Of a DNA stretch of 64,000 nucleotides, positions 1 through 10,159 are shown one piece after another. Source of the DNA: Leptolyngbya sp. NIES-2104 (lineage in GTDB: Bacteria; Cyanobacteriota; Cyanobacteriia; Leptolyngbyales; Leptolyngbyaceae). Both the position numbers and the translations under genes were made by a program. Location: NCBI RefSeq assembly GCF_001485215.1, contig NZ_BBWW01000001.1, positions 868,001 through 932,000 of the forward strand, read 5' to 3'. The notes beneath the pieces are model-generated. The model did no database searches. It worked only from the letters and a program-made list of their open reading frames with translations, and was not told the origin of the DNA. The first letter of the stretch is position 1; the number at the start of each line of letters is the position of its first letter.

Positions 1-172
1 CACCTCTCTCGATTCTTGCAATCTGCCTTTGGAATTCGTCACTCTTTTGGGAGAAATAGCGATCGAGGTTCTATCTTGTGACACGACGCAAGTTCAGCCT
101 TTGGATCGATACAGTTAGAACACAAAATATTAAATACTGTGAAGACCAATCTGTGCCAACCGTTGATTCGTC

Positions 173-1474
173 ATGATGCGACTCCCGATTCCTGTCCGCT
201 TAACGCTCAGTCAACTCGGACTCGCCGGAGTATTCCTTCTGGGTGGGTGCAATTTGATTCCAGCAGGGGATGCCCAACAGCAGCCCAATCCCCAAAATCA
301 GCAAGGTAATGCAGCCGCAGTTGATACCACAGTCGTCGAACTCGGAAGCTTGAACGAAGAGCAGACCTATACCGGAACAACCCGACCGTTTCGAGAAATC
401 TCACTGCGATCGCAAGCCGAAGGCAGAATTACGGACATTAGCGTAAATGTGGGTGATCCAGTGCAGGCGGGTCAAACGTTAGCTCGATTAGATGGCACGA
501 TCGCAAATTCGTCTGTTGCACAAGCAGAAGCAGAAGTGGCGGCACGAGAATCAGAAGTTGCAAGTTTACAAGCGGAAGTGGAGGATGCTCGAACTCAGGT
601 AGAACGGGCAAGATTAGAATTGCAACAAGCGCGATCGGATGCGGAGCGGCAAGCGATTCTGTTCCGTCAGGGTGCAACTTCAGCGCAACAAGCGGAAACC
701 GCGAGAACAGCAGCCGGAACAGCAGAACAAGCATTACGATCGGCAGAAAAACAGGTTGCGAATCGGCAGCAAGCAGTCACTGCCGCCGCGAGACGAATTA
801 CGGCACAACAAGCGATCGTCAATCAAGAGCGAGAAAGACAGTCTTTTAGTGTGTTAACTTCGCCAGTCAATGGAGCCGTTTTAGCGCGTCCGACGGAACC
901 GGGAAATTTAGCACAAGCGGGAACGGAAGTTTTACGCATCGGTGACTTCAATCAGGTGAAAGTTCAGGTGCAAGTGTCAGAGCGAGAATTTGCCACGATT
1001 CGAGTCGGGCAGAGAGCACAAGTCCGCTTAGATGCACTTCCAAATCAAATGATCGCGGGAACCGTGACGCGAATTGCTCCAGCAGCAGAAACACGAGCGA
1101 GATTGATCCCGATCGAAGTCACGATTCCAAATCCAAACGGCAGAATTGGCAGCGGATTGCTAGCGCGAGTCAGTTTTCAAGGCGGACAATCTCAGCGCGT
1201 CGTGGTTCCCGAAGGAGCGACCCAGATCGGACAGCGACCTGGACAAAGACCGCAACAAGCTCAAGAGGCTCCGAAGTCCGGTACGGTTTATGTCGTGAGC
1301 AAATCTGGTGAACAAGCGACAGTTAGCCCCCGACAAGTGCAGCTTGGTAATCGGGCAAATGGACAAGTCGAAATTTTATCGGGTGTGAATGCGGGAGAAA
1401 CGATCGTCGTTCGCAGTAGTGGCAAGTTAGAAGCGGGTGCGCCCGTTCGGTTGAGCATTTTATCGAAGGGATAA
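173..1474 (+). CDS. RND efflux periplasmic adaptor (HlyD/AcrA family lipoprotein)
   Basis: Membrane-fusion adaptor that would join the inner-membrane RND pump encoded next to an outer-membrane channel. The 433-residue protein starts with a lipoprotein signal; the lipobox LGGC places the lipidated cysteine at residue 26. A lipoyl-like half (about 75-105) precedes a long Ala/Glu/Gln-rich coiled-coil hairpin (about 105-215), the second lipoyl half and a beta-barrel ending near residue 330. These are the usual parts of the family in the usual order. It stops 6 bases before the RND pump, so the two are almost certainly one operon. No outer-membrane TolC partner is in the window. Substrate cannot be read from sequence. 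Two adjacent ATG codons (173 and 176) leave the start uncertain by one residue. Confidence 0.93.
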   Translation: MMRLPIPVRLTLSQLGLAGVFLLGGCNLIPAGDAQQQPNPQNQQGNAAAVDTTVVELGSLNEEQTYTGTTRPFREISLRSQAEGRITDISVNVGDPVQAGQTLARLDGTIANSSVAQAEAEVAARESEVASLQAEVEDARTQVERARLELQQARSDAERQAILFRQGATSAQQAETARTAAGTAEQALRSAEKQVANRQQAVTAAARRITAQQAIVNQERERQSFSVLTSPVNGAVLARPTEPGNLAQAGTEVLRIGDFNQVKVQVQVSEREFATIRVGQRAQVRLDALPNQMIAGTVTRIAPAAETRARLIPIEVTIPNPNGRIGSGLLARVSFQGGQSQRVVVPEGATQIGQRPGQRPQQAQEAPKSGTVYVVSKSGEQATVSPRQVQLGNRANGQVEILSGVNAGETIVVRSSGKLEAGAPVRLSILSKG

Positions 1475-1480
1475 AGCATT

Positions 1481-4400
1481 ATGACTATGCAGTCTTCTCA
1501 ATCGCGGGGGTTTAGTATTAGCTCGATCGCGATTCGACGACATATCGGGACTTTGATGGTGACGCTGACTGCGATCGTCATTGGTCTGTATTTTCTATCG
1601 AGTCTTCAGGTCGATTTGCTGCCGTCGATTACCTATCCTCGGATCGGGGTGCGCGTTAATTCTCCTGGAATTTCGCCGGATGTTGCGGTCGATGAAGTGA
1701 CTCGCCCACTCGAAGAAGCCCTTTCTGCAACAGAAGGTGTAGTGCAGGTTTATTCCCAGACTCGTGAAGGACAGGTCAGCGTCGATTTGTTCTTTCAGCC
1801 CGGCGGAAATATTGATCAAGCGTTGAATGATGCGACTGCGGCATTTAACCGAGCGCGGGGAAACTTGCCGGATACGATCGAAGAACCGACCCTGTTCAAA
1901 GTTGATCCTTCCCAGCTTCCAGTGTATGAATTTGCTGTTACTTCTCCTTCTTCAGAGTTGGTGGATTTGCGGGTGTTTGCGGATGAGGAATTAGCGCGGG
2001 AATTGGGCGTAGTCGAAGGAGTGGCGGCAGTTGATGTCTCTGGAGGAGTCGAAGAAGAAGTTCGGGTGATTGTGGATCTCGATCGACTTCAAGCCTTGGG
2101 AGTGGGATTAAATAGCGTTCTACAAGAATTAGAAGAAACGAACCAGGATATTTCTGGAGGACGGATTCTAGGCAGAAATTCTGAGCCGTTGACGAGAACG
2201 ATCGGGCGGTTCAAGGATGCCGCGGAAATTCAGAATTTATCGTTTCCAGTTGCGGCTACACCGACTTCAACGCAATCAACAAGCGGAACGACAACCGAAT
2301 CGACAACGCCTGCTCCCCAAGAACGAGTTTACCTTCGTGATTTTGCTGAAGTTTCTGATGGAACGCAGAAGCAGCGAGTTTTTGTAAATTTGAACGGTCA
2401 GCCTGCGGTAAAAGTCAGTATTCAGAAACAACCGGACGCAAACACGATTCAAGTCGTCGAAGGTGTAAAACGCCGGATCGAGGAACTGCGTGGATCGGGT
2501 GTCATTCCTCAAGACATGCAGCTTCTTCCAACGCTGGATGAATCAACATTTATTCAAGCGTCTCTCAATAGTGTGACCGAATCTGCATTGTCAGGAGCAG
2601 CGCTCGCAGCATTGTCAGTCTTATTGTTTTTGGGATCGCTCAGACAGACCTTTATCATTACGCTCACGATTCCACTTTGTACACTAGTCGCAATCACGGC
2701 GATGAAAGTTAGCGGTTTCTCGCTCAACATCTTTAGCTTGGCAGGCTTAGCGATTAGTATCGGTCAGGCGGTCGATACGTCTGTCGTGATTCTCGAAAAT
2801 ATTGATAAAAAAGCTGTGGGGCAAGGGGGTGCAGCAGGGTTAGCCGCACAAGGCAAGGGAGCCGCGATCGATCTAGTCGAAGACAGTAGCCAAGAAGTTG
2901 AATCCTCACTCGTTGCAGCGACTGGAGCAAACTTAGTTTCAGTCTTGCCGTTTATTTTAATCGGCGGCTTTATCTCGCTGTTGTTTAACGAATTGATTCT
3001 AACGATTTGTTTTGCGGTTGCGGCTTCGTTGGTGGTTGCGGTCACTGTCGTACCGATGCTGGCATCCCGATTGTTATCGATTCGCTGGTCGAGTCGAATT
3101 AATCGCTTTTGGTTATTTCGGCAGTTTGATCAGCGATTAGCAGGCGGAACTCGTCGCTATGCGGGACTCCTCGCTAAAATTACTCGCAGACCGATTTTAG
3201 CGATCGTGCTCACGGTCATTCTTCTGGGTGGTAGCGGTTTCTGGATGGTCGGTCGAATTCCTCAAGAAATTCTGCCGCGAATTAGTACCGGACAAGCGAA
3301 TTTGTTTGCTCAATTTCCGCCGGGAACTCCGCTTGCAACTAGTCAGCGCGTGATGCAAGAAGTAGATAAAATTATCCAAGCTCAACCGGAAACCGAATAT
3401 GCGTTTACAACGGTCGGGGGCTTCTTGTTCGGCAGTAATACGAGTGAAAACCCGCTGCGGGCTTCGAGCAATATTACCTTAAAGCCAAAAACCGATGTCG
3501 AAGCGTACGTCGAGAAAATCAATCGAGAATTTCAGCGGTTGAACTTAGTCGATGTCACATTGCGGCTCAGTCCCGGACAAGTTCGAGGCTTAATTCTGAA
3601 TAACTCTCCAGTTCGGGGTGCAGAGATCGATGTGATCTTGCAGGGTCAAAACACCGATGAACTCGAAGCCGCAGGGCGACAAATGTTAGGAGCGTTGTCA
3701 CAAGCAACTTTGGCGCGATATCGACCGGATGCGGATCAACGTCAGCCCGAAATCCAGATCGAACGCGATCGAGAACGTGCCGATGCTCTCGGATTGAATA
3801 CACTTGCGGTTGGAGAAACGATTCAAACCGCGATCGAAGGAACGATTCCAACTCAAATTCAGCGCGGAAATCGTTTAGTCGATGTCCGAGTCGAACTCAA
3901 CGAAGACGCGATTCAAAATGCTTCTCAAGTCGAACGGATTCCACTGTTTACGAGTGACAATCAAATCGTGCGATTGAGTGATGTTGCAACCATTCGCACC
4001 GGACAAGCACCTGGACAGATTCAGCGCATTAATCAGCGGCAAGTGTTTCAGATTGCTGGCACGTTGAATCAAGGGGCGAGTTTGGGAGCGGCTTTAGAAG
4101 AAGTCGATCGCATTTTCCAAAATACTCAATTACCACAAGGCATTTCTCGCTTACCAAGTAGTGCCGCAGAAAGTAACCAACAACTGCAACAAGCCTTACC
4201 GCTCTTGGGTGGCTTGGCGGCATTCCTGGTCTTTGTCGTGATGGCGGTTCAGTACAATTCGCTGATTGATCCGCTGGTGATTATGTTTACGATTCCGCTG
4301 GCGTTGTCGGGCGGCATTATTGGATTGTTTGCGACTCAAACGGCGATCGGGGCAACGGTGGTCGTCGGAGCCGTTCTACTGGTTGGGATTGTGGTGAACA

Positions 4401-4780
4401 ATGCGATCATCATGGTGGAAACGGCGAACGAGATTTATGAGGCTGAAGGGATTGATCGTCGATCAGCAATGCTCAGAGCCGCGCCAGAACGATTACGCCC
4501 GATTTTGATGACGACTGTGACAACGGTTCTCGGTATTTTTCCACTCGCTTTAGGATTAGGCGAAGGCGGCGAATTTCTCCAACCTTTGGGAATTGTGGTG
4601 TTTTCTGGATTGTCGTTAGCAACTTTGCTGACGCTGTTTATTATTCCGTGTTTCTATGTGCTGCTGCATCATTGGCTCGATGGTGGGAAAGCGCAAAAAA
4701 TACGATCGACGCGATCGATTCCAAAGGTGGAGGAACCGATTTCGTCGATCTCGAAGACATCACAGGATGGGGCTTTATAG
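1481..4780 (+). CDS. RND efflux pump, inner-membrane permease (AcrB/MdtB-like)
   Basis: Proton-driven efflux transporter of 1099 residues, close to the usual 1020-1100. Hydrophobic segment 1 is near residues 25-45, the two periplasmic halves follow, and the other helices cluster around 370-560, 590 and 900-1070, giving the duplicated 12-helix plan. The helix-4 proton-relay region reads GQAVDTSVVILEN: the first Asp of the AcrB Asp-Asp pair is kept and the second is Thr. The helix-10 region reads VVNNAIIMVE, with Asn where AcrB has its relay Lys. Both changes are known in non-AcrB RND subgroups, so they suggest a distinct subgroup rather than a dead pump. A Gly/Ala-rich insertion after helix 4 (about residues 445-460) is unusual. 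It follows its adaptor by 6 bases. Substrate unknown. Confidence 0.94.
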   Translation: MTMQSSQSRGFSISSIAIRRHIGTLMVTLTAIVIGLYFLSSLQVDLLPSITYPRIGVRVNSPGISPDVAVDEVTRPLEEALSATEGVVQVYSQTREGQVSVDLFFQPGGNIDQALNDATAAFNRARGNLPDTIEEPTLFKVDPSQLPVYEFAVTSPSSELVDLRVFADEELARELGVVEGVAAVDVSGGVEEEVRVIVDLDRLQALGVGLNSVLQELEETNQDISGGRILGRNSEPLTRTIGRFKDAAEIQNLSFPVAATPTSTQSTSGTTTESTTPAPQERVYLRDFAEVSDGTQKQRVFVNLNGQPAVKVSIQKQPDANTIQVVEGVKRRIEELRGSGVIPQDMQLLPTLDESTFIQASLNSVTESALSGAALAALSVLLFLGSLRQTFIITLTIPLCTLVAITAMKVSGFSLNIFSLAGLAISIGQAVDTSVVILENIDKKAVGQGGAAGLAAQGKGAAIDLVEDSSQEVESSLVAATGANLVSVLPFILIGGFISLLFNELILTICFAVAASLVVAVTVVPMLASRLLSIRWSSRINRFWLFRQFDQRLAGGTRRYAGLLAKITRRPILAIVLTVILLGGSGFWMVGRIPQEILPRISTGQANLFAQFPPGTPLATSQRVMQEVDKIIQAQPETEYAFTTVGGFLFGSNTSENPLRASSNITLKPKTDVEAYVEKINREFQRLNLVDVTLRLSPGQVRGLILNNSPVRGAEIDVILQGQNTDELEAAGRQMLGALSQATLARYRPDADQRQPEIQIERDRERADALGLNTLAVGETIQTAIEGTIPTQIQRGNRLVDVRVELNEDAIQNASQVERIPLFTSDNQIVRLSDVATIRTGQAPGQIQRINQRQVFQIAGTLNQGASLGAALEEVDRIFQNTQLPQGISRLPSSAAESNQQLQQALPLLGGLAAFLVFVVMAVQYNSLIDPLVIMFTIPLALSGGIIGLFATQTAIGATVVVGAVLLVGIVVNNAIIMVETANEIYEAEGIDRRSAMLRAAPERLRPILMTTVTTVLGIFPLALGLGEGGEFLQPLGIVVFSGLSLATLLTLFIIPCFYVLLHHWLDGGKAQKIRSTRSIPKVEEPISSISKTSQDGAL

Positions 4781-4977
4781 GGTGTTCTAGAACCTCTCGC
4801 TCCGATTCAGTCCCGCCCCGGAATGGAATTCGGGGCTAATCGAACAAAGTCTACTAAAGGGGACTGAAGAAACTAGATTGAACGTCTTGAGTCCTTTTCA
4901 AAGGACTTCGCACCGTTAGCCCCGAATTCTATTCCGGGGCGAGCGAACAACGCAGCGAGAAGGTTCTAAAACACGCT
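4779..4977. repeat. Structured inverted-repeat element, copy 1 (between convergent genes)
   Basis: The core has two 26-base arms, 4814-4839 and 4916-4941, that are reverse complements with one mismatch. Inside lie two 18-base palindromic boxes: AGTCCTTTTCAAAGGACT at 4890-4907, and a degenerate one at 4848-4865. Each box is 8 bases from its arm. An outer, less perfect pair of arms (near 4780-4802 and 4953-4977, sharing TTCTAGAACC/GGTTCTAAAA and TCTCGCT/AGCGAGA) extends the structure to the stop codons of the RND gene and leuA. A second copy with the same spacing is at 57769-57895. It could act as a bidirectional terminator or be a MITE/REP-like mobile relic; the sequence does not decide. Confidence 0.85.
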
Positions 4978-6583
4978 AGTTTGCCGTCTGAGACGCAACC
5001 GCTTGTTTATTTTCGTTCTGCAACGAGGCATACAAACGATTCAACGCATTCACATACGCTTGCGCTGATGCCACGATAATGTCCGTGTTCGCAGAATGTC
5101 CAGAGTAAATCCGATCGCCATATTTCAACCGAATCGTCACTTCCCCGATCGCATCAATTCCCGCTGTCACCGATTGCACCGAGAATTCGATCAGTTGATT
5201 TGGCACATTCACTACGCGGTTAATCGCTTTGTAAACGGCATCGACTGGACCCGTTCCCGTTGCTGCGTCGGTTAACTCTTCGCCATCAGGATTGAGCAAT
5301 CGAACGGTTGCAGTCGGACACGTGGAACTTCCACAAGAGACTTGCACCAGGTCTAAGCGGAAAAGTTCGGGGACTTGTTGAACTTCATCATTGACAATCG
5401 ACTCTAAATCGCGATCGGTGACTTCTTTCTTTTTGTCCGCCAGTTCTTTGAATCGAACAAAAGCTTTGTTGATTTCTTGGTCGGTCAATTCAAAGCCCAG
5501 TTCATTCAACCGAGAGCGGAACGCATTTCGTCCGGAGTGTTTACCCAGAACTAATAACGTATCGGTCAGCCCGATCGTTTTCGCATCCATGATTTCGTAG
5601 GTTTGCCGATTCTTCAGCATTCCGTCTTGGTGAATTCCGGATTCATGGGCGAAAGCGTTTGCGCCCACGATCGCTTTATTCGGCTGTACGAGCATTCCAG
5701 TCAGGTTCGACACCATGCGCGAGGTTTTGTAAATCTCTTGGGTGTTGATGTTCGTGAGCGGTGTTTCCGATTCGACCGAACGATCCAGATAGGGATTGAA
5801 ATACGATCGACGAACGTGCAGCGCCATCACCAATTCTTCGAGCGAGGCATTTCCAGCCCGTTCGCCAATTCCATTGATCGTACATTCAAGCTGACGCGCT
5901 CCATTTTTGACCGCTTCGAGGAAGCAAGCGACGGCTAACCCCAAATCGTTGTGACCGTGAACGGAAATAATCGCTTGATCGACATTTGGCACATTTTCCT
6001 TGATGCCGCGAATCATGGCACCGAATTCGCTCGGAGTCATGTAGCCAACCGTGTCCGGAATATTGATCGTTTTGGCTCCAGCCGCGATCGCAGCTTCTAA
6101 CACCTGATACAGATATTCAGGGTCAGACCGCGCCGCATCCATCGGCGAAAATTCCACATCATCGACGAATGATTTCGCATAAGCGACCATTTCTTGCGCG
6201 ATCGCCAACACTTCCGCACGAGTTTTTTTCAACTGATATTCCAAATGAATATCTGAAGTGGAAATAAACGTGTGAATTCTCGGTTTAGCCGCGGGTTTGA
6301 GCGCTTCAGCAGCAGCTTTGATATCCGCTGGAATTGCCCGCGCCAAACTGCAAATGGTGGGACCATCCGGAGTGCCAACCGCCTGAGCAATTTTCTGAAC
6401 TGCCTCAAAATCTCCAGGACTCGCAAACGCAAAACCCGCTTCAATAATGTCCACACCGAGTCGAGCAAGCTGACGCGCGATCGTAAGTTTTTCATCCACA
6501 TGAAGGGTTGCGCCGGGGCACTGTTCGCCATCGCGCAGAGTGGTATCGAAAATCAGAATGCGATCGAAATGAGATGCGTTCAT
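4976..6583 (-). CDS. leuA: 2-isopropylmalate synthase
   Basis: First committed step of leucine biosynthesis: condenses acetyl-CoA with 2-oxoisovalerate. The 535-residue length matches the long bacterial LeuA form. The N-terminal HMGL-like TIM barrel carries [13 protein letters not shown] at residues 12-24 and the metal-binding HGHNDLG near residue 211. The C-terminal third (about 400-515) is the allosteric LeuA dimer domain through which leucine inhibits. The catalytic-region sequence fits LeuA better than homocitrate or citramalate synthase. It is a single gene: the upstream NYN gene ends 136 bases away, on the same strand. No leader peptide or attenuator was recognised. The stop codon is embedded in the outer arm of the repeat element at 4779-4977. 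Confidence 0.96.
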   Translation of the reverse strand: MNASHFDRILIFDTTLRDGEQCPGATLHVDEKLTIARQLARLGVDIIEAGFAFASPGDFEAVQKIAQAVGTPDGPTICSLARAIPADIKAAAEALKPAAKPRIHTFISTSDIHLEYQLKKTRAEVLAIAQEMVAYAKSFVDDVEFSPMDAARSDPEYLYQVLEAAIAAGAKTINIPDTVGYMTPSEFGAMIRGIKENVPNVDQAIISVHGHNDLGLAVACFLEAVKNGARQLECTINGIGERAGNASLEELVMALHVRRSYFNPYLDRSVESETPLTNINTQEIYKTSRMVSNLTGMLVQPNKAIVGANAFAHESGIHQDGMLKNRQTYEIMDAKTIGLTDTLLVLGKHSGRNAFRSRLNELGFELTDQEINKAFVRFKELADKKKEVTDRDLESIVNDEVQQVPELFRLDLVQVSCGSSTCPTATVRLLNPDGEELTDAATGTGPVDAVYKAINRVVNVPNQLIEFSVQSVTAGIDAIGEVTIRLKYGDRIYSGHSANTDIIVASAQAYVNALNRLYASLQNENKQAVASQTAN

Positions 6584-6719
6584 AGCTCGACTGTGTGTAG
6601 TTGTAGTGTACTGTCGTTACGAATCGGTTCGCGCCGTTTATCGAATCGAGCGCGAAACTGTAGTGATTGTAACGCTTATTGTAGTACGCTGCTTTGTCGA
6701 GTCAGCACATCTTGACCTT

Positions 6720-7226
6720 TCAGTAATCGGCTTTCTCGATATGAGGACGAATGTCGTTCAAATCAATATAGCGATCGGTCACATTCCGCAATTCACGTGC
6801 GATCATGCCTTCGGTTGAAACTACAGTGATGTGAGTGTTTTTCGATCGCAATTGTTCGATCGCTCGTTCAAAATCACCGTCACCGCTAAAGAGAATTACG
6901 CGATCGTATTGCTCTACGGTGTTGAACATATCGACGACAATTTCGATATCGAGATTGGCTTTTTGAGAATAACGACCGGAAGTATCGTCGTAGTACTCTT
7001 TCAAAATCTTGGTTCTTACTGTGTATCCAAGGCTGATCAAAGCATCACGAAAGCCGCGTTGGTCTTGGGGATCTTTCAATCCGGTATACCAATAAGCATT
7101 GATCAATTCGACACTTTTTTCAGTAGTAAAATGTTCTAAGACGCGCTTGGGATCAAAAAACCAGCCATTTTTCTGCTGTGCATAGAACATATTGTTTCCG
7201 TCTACAAAAATAGAAAGACGGTTCAT
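6720..7226 (-). CDS. NYN-domain protein, LabA-like (DUF88), paralogue 1
   Basis: NYN (PIN-like) domain protein of 168 residues from the chosen ATG; the reading frame is open to 7295, but the domain begins MNRLSIFVDGNN. The acidic pocket residues of the NYN fold are visible: FVDGNN at the first strand, the NLDIEIVVDM block, and the FSGDGDFERAI loop. The C-terminal part ends VTDRYIDLNDIRPHIE. Cyanobacterial members include LabA, a circadian output factor of Synechococcus, so a role in RNA processing or clock output is possible but unproven. A second family member at 47532-48149 shares the same motifs. It lies upstream of leuA on the same strand, with 136 bases between. Confidence 0.82.
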   Translation of the reverse strand: MNRLSIFVDGNNMFYAQQKNGWFFDPKRVLEHFTTEKSVELINAYWYTGLKDPQDQRGFRDALISLGYTVRTKILKEYYDDTSGRYSQKANLDIEIVVDMFNTVEQYDRVILFSGDGDFERAIEQLRSKNTHITVVSTEGMIARELRNVTDRYIDLNDIRPHIEKADY

Positions 7227-7708
7227 CGAGTAATGCATAGAAGCTAAAGACCTAAAATTTGTAGAAGCAAAAATGTGAATAATTAATTCTAGCAACGGAA
7301 AACTGAGAGCGGGCTAGAAATTGATGGAATTTCGAGCAGTTTTACGATAAAATCTGCCGCTCCATCAATTGTCTACGCTTCTTCAGCGGCTCTCATCGTC
7401 AATCCCCACACAAATCCACTCTGTTTCATCTGGAGAAAAAACCAGAGTGCTGGATTTGAGCGAGTTTGACGATCGCTGCCAAATTGTCGAGGTTTTCCTA
7501 ACATTTTGAATTGGATTTATACCACAGCAAGATATAGCGCTTTACATTAGTTAATTAAAGCAATTAAAACAGATCCTCAGCTATTAGACGGATTTTTTTA
7601 TAAGATAGTTGAGATTCTGTGGCGATTTCGGAACAGGGAAGGTTGCGAAATCGTCCTGAAACAGTCTAGACGCGCTTGATTGATCAAACGTGCCCGGTTT
7701 TCTCAGTC
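7227..7708. other. Divergent intergenic region with an imperfect inverted repeat
   Basis: The 482 bases between the NYN gene (minus) and the CHASE2 kinase (plus) must hold both promoters. An inverted repeat pairs ATTGATGGA at 7320-7328 with TCCATCAAT at 7361-7369, with partial pairing further inside. A second weak pair (AAATCCACTCTG near 7424 with a diverged partner near 7447-7462) follows. No convincing coding sequence was found, and the role of the repeats is unknown. Confidence 0.45.
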
Positions 7709-10159
7709 ATGAGTAAAAAAGTATCGCCTTCAGCTTTGATTCAAGCGTTAACGTTGACGCTGCGGTCTGGATTGTTTCGAGTAACGACGGTCAAACAACC
7801 GGAAAATCAGCCGACCGAAACGATGCCGATCGATTCCAAAGTCGATCGTGCGATCGCAGTGACAGAAGCCCCAAAGAAAAAAGACCCTCGATTCGTGCGT
7901 TTGGGTCACGCTTTGATGCTTGGATCTGCGATCGTGGCTGGATTGACGACGGCGTTTCAGCCAAAAGAGGCGCAGTATTACTGGGAACGTGAAATTCAAG
8001 CGGCAATGTTTAATTTGCGGGGTGAAGTTGCGCCACCGGACGATATTGTAATTTTGGCGATCGATGATGAAACGCTGCTACAACTGTCTGGATCGAGTCG
8101 ATTGCTCAGACGCAGTGATTATGCGCGGGTTATTGATCGAGTGATGCAAGCCGGAGCAAAAACGGTTGGAGTTAATCTGATTCTCGATTTGCCCAGTTTT
8201 ACACAGACGGAACCTTCGACCGATTGCAGCGATCCGAATTTGAAAGTATCAGACGACGATCGCCAATTACAGCGAGTTTTAGAGCGATACGATGGGCGCG
8301 TTACATTGTCGGTGAACACAGATCGACTCGATAACCGTCAAGGGGAACAAGTGCGGCTTGTTCTGCCGTTCTGTCCGTTTCGCACTTCCAAGGCTTCCTA
8401 CGGATTCATCGAGTATCGCACCGAAACGAATGGCAAAATTCATCGCTTGGGGAGTGAAGCGATCAAGTATGAACGAGCATCGCGAGAAATGGCGGCACTG
8501 TTTGATCAAGAGAAGGTCATTTCGTTTGCAGATGTAACAATTCGATCGGCAAATTTACCCGTTCCGCGCCCCAGCGGTGAAAATCTTTTCTTTTACGGTA
8601 GAGATGGCACGTTCAGCCGCGTGACGATTCCGTTTTGGAATGTGTTATCGGAAGAAAACTGGAACAGTGACTTTCTCAAACGTGGGCAAGTGTTCAAAGA
8701 CAAGATTGTGCTGATCGGAGTTACCGCGTCGAATTTGGGCAGCGAGGAAAATACGCCATTCGGACTGATGTCTTCGGCTGAGCTTCACGCCAACGCGATC
8801 GCGACTTTGCTCAACAATCGATCGATTCGGAATGCGATTCCCAATTCGCTCTTTTCAGGTTTATCCGTTGCCGCTCTAGTGCTGATTGCAGGACTGATTC
8901 AAATTCAGGCGAAACAACCAACCGCAAGATTGGGATGGGCAGGCACGATCGCGCTTTTTTGGGGCGGAATCGGCTATGCGACTTTTACCCAAGGATTGAT
9001 GATTTTGCCGATCGCAGTTCCGATCGCTGCAATTTTATTTACGGGTATGTCTTATCTCGGAACCGGACTCGCCCATGACTATCGCAACAAGCGCCAATTC
9101 CGTAAGACGCTGAAACAGTTCGCCAGAGCGCCAATGGTTCAAGAACTGATTCGCGACCAAGAAGACTATCAAGATTTGCTGAACGAACACGATCAAGAAA
9201 TCATCGGTAAGAAACTTCAAGGACGCTACAGAATTACGAAAATTCTGGGTTCTGGTGGCTTTGGTCAAACGTACATTGCAGAGGACACACAACGCCCTGG
9301 AAGCCCCGATTGCGTCGTAAAACATCTTAGACCCACCAGCAACAATCCCAAGCATTTACAGCTTGCTCGTCGATTGTTTCGATCGGAAGCTCAAAGTTTA
9401 GAAAACTTGGGAGAGCATGACCAAATTCCGCGACTGTTAGCGTACTTCGAGGAAGAGGGCGAATTCTATCTGATTCAAGAGTTTGTTTCTGGAACAATGC
9501 TGAGTGCAGAACTGACGATCGGGCGACATCTTGCCGAAGTTCGGATCGTGGCACTGCTCCAAGATTTGCTGCAAATTCTCGATTTTGTGCATCGGCGCAA
9601 TGTGATTCACCGCGACATTAAACCGAGCAATATCATTGTGCGATCGCACGATCAAAAATTAGTCCTAATCGATTTCGGTGCGGTGAAAGAACTCCAGCAT
9701 CAACTCACTGAAACTGACATCATGACGGCTACAATCGGGATTGGCACTCAAGGCTATATGCCACCCGAACAATGTGCTGGAAATCCGAGACTAAACAGCG
9801 ATCTCTATGCGGTTGGAATGATTGGAATTCAAGCGCTAACTGGATTGCCACCGAGCCAACTTAGAGAAGATTCGGAGACGGGTGAAATTGTGTGGCGCGA
9901 TCGAGCGATTGTGAGCGGTTCACTCGCTACGATTTTGACCAAGTTAGTGCAGCGAGATTTTCGACAGCGCTATCAATCCGCAGAAGCAGCCCTTCAAGAT
10001 CTCAATCAACTCACGAATCTATCAACTCTGACATTGCCACCGGAATTTTTTGTTGCAGCCTCGATCGAGGTTGAGGATGATATCACTACGACTCGTCCTT
10101 GGCCCCAAACCTTCGGAGAAGAGGAGCTTCCACCGACCGAACCACCCCCAGAAAATTAA
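7709..10159 (+). CDS. Membrane CHASE2-domain serine/threonine protein kinase
   Basis: Receptor-type eukaryotic-like kinase of about 816 residues. One N-terminal transmembrane segment (about 65-85) is followed by an extracytoplasmic CHASE2 sensor domain to about residue 375, a cluster of three membrane helices (about 380-460), and a cytoplasmic kinase domain from about residue 505. Kinase motifs are complete: glycine loop GSGGFGQTY near 512, VVKHL lysine near 537, HRDIKPSN near 633, DFGAV near 654. The tail is acidic and Pro-rich. CHASE2 plus kinase is a common cyanobacterial architecture; the ligand is unknown. An in-frame TTG at 7676 is a weaker alternative start, and an ATG at 7823 also fits. 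Its stop overlaps the convergent truB stop by 4 bases. Confidence 0.92.
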   Translation: MSKKVSPSALIQALTLTLRSGLFRVTTVKQPENQPTETMPIDSKVDRAIAVTEAPKKKDPRFVRLGHALMLGSAIVAGLTTAFQPKEAQYYWEREIQAAMFNLRGEVAPPDDIVILAIDDETLLQLSGSSRLLRRSDYARVIDRVMQAGAKTVGVNLILDLPSFTQTEPSTDCSDPNLKVSDDDRQLQRVLERYDGRVTLSVNTDRLDNRQGEQVRLVLPFCPFRTSKASYGFIEYRTETNGKIHRLGSEAIKYERASREMAALFDQEKVISFADVTIRSANLPVPRPSGENLFFYGRDGTFSRVTIPFWNVLSEENWNSDFLKRGQVFKDKIVLIGVTASNLGSEENTPFGLMSSAELHANAIATLLNNRSIRNAIPNSLFSGLSVAALVLIAGLIQIQAKQPTARLGWAGTIALFWGGIGYATFTQGLMILPIAVPIAAILFTGMSYLGTGLAHDYRNKRQFRKTLKQFARAPMVQELIRDQEDYQDLLNEHDQEIIGKKLQGRYRITKILGSGGFGQTYIAEDTQRPGSPDCVVKHLRPTSNNPKHLQLARRLFRSEAQSLENLGEHDQIPRLLAYFEEEGEFYLIQEFVSGTMLSAELTIGRHLAEVRIVALLQDLLQILDFVHRRNVIHRDIKPSNIIVRSHDQKLVLIDFGAVKELQHQLTETDIMTATIGIGTQGYMPPEQCAGNPRLNSDLYAVGMIGIQALTGLPPSQLREDSETGEIVWRDRAIVSGSLATILTKLVQRDFRQRYQSAEAALQDLNQLTNLSTLTLPPEFFVAASIEVEDDITTTRPWPQTFGEEELPPTEPPPEN

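Noticed and set aside
6272-6715. Plus-strand frame (147 codons) opposite the leuA start
   Set aside because: Mostly antisense to leuA, Ser/Arg-rich, no motif.
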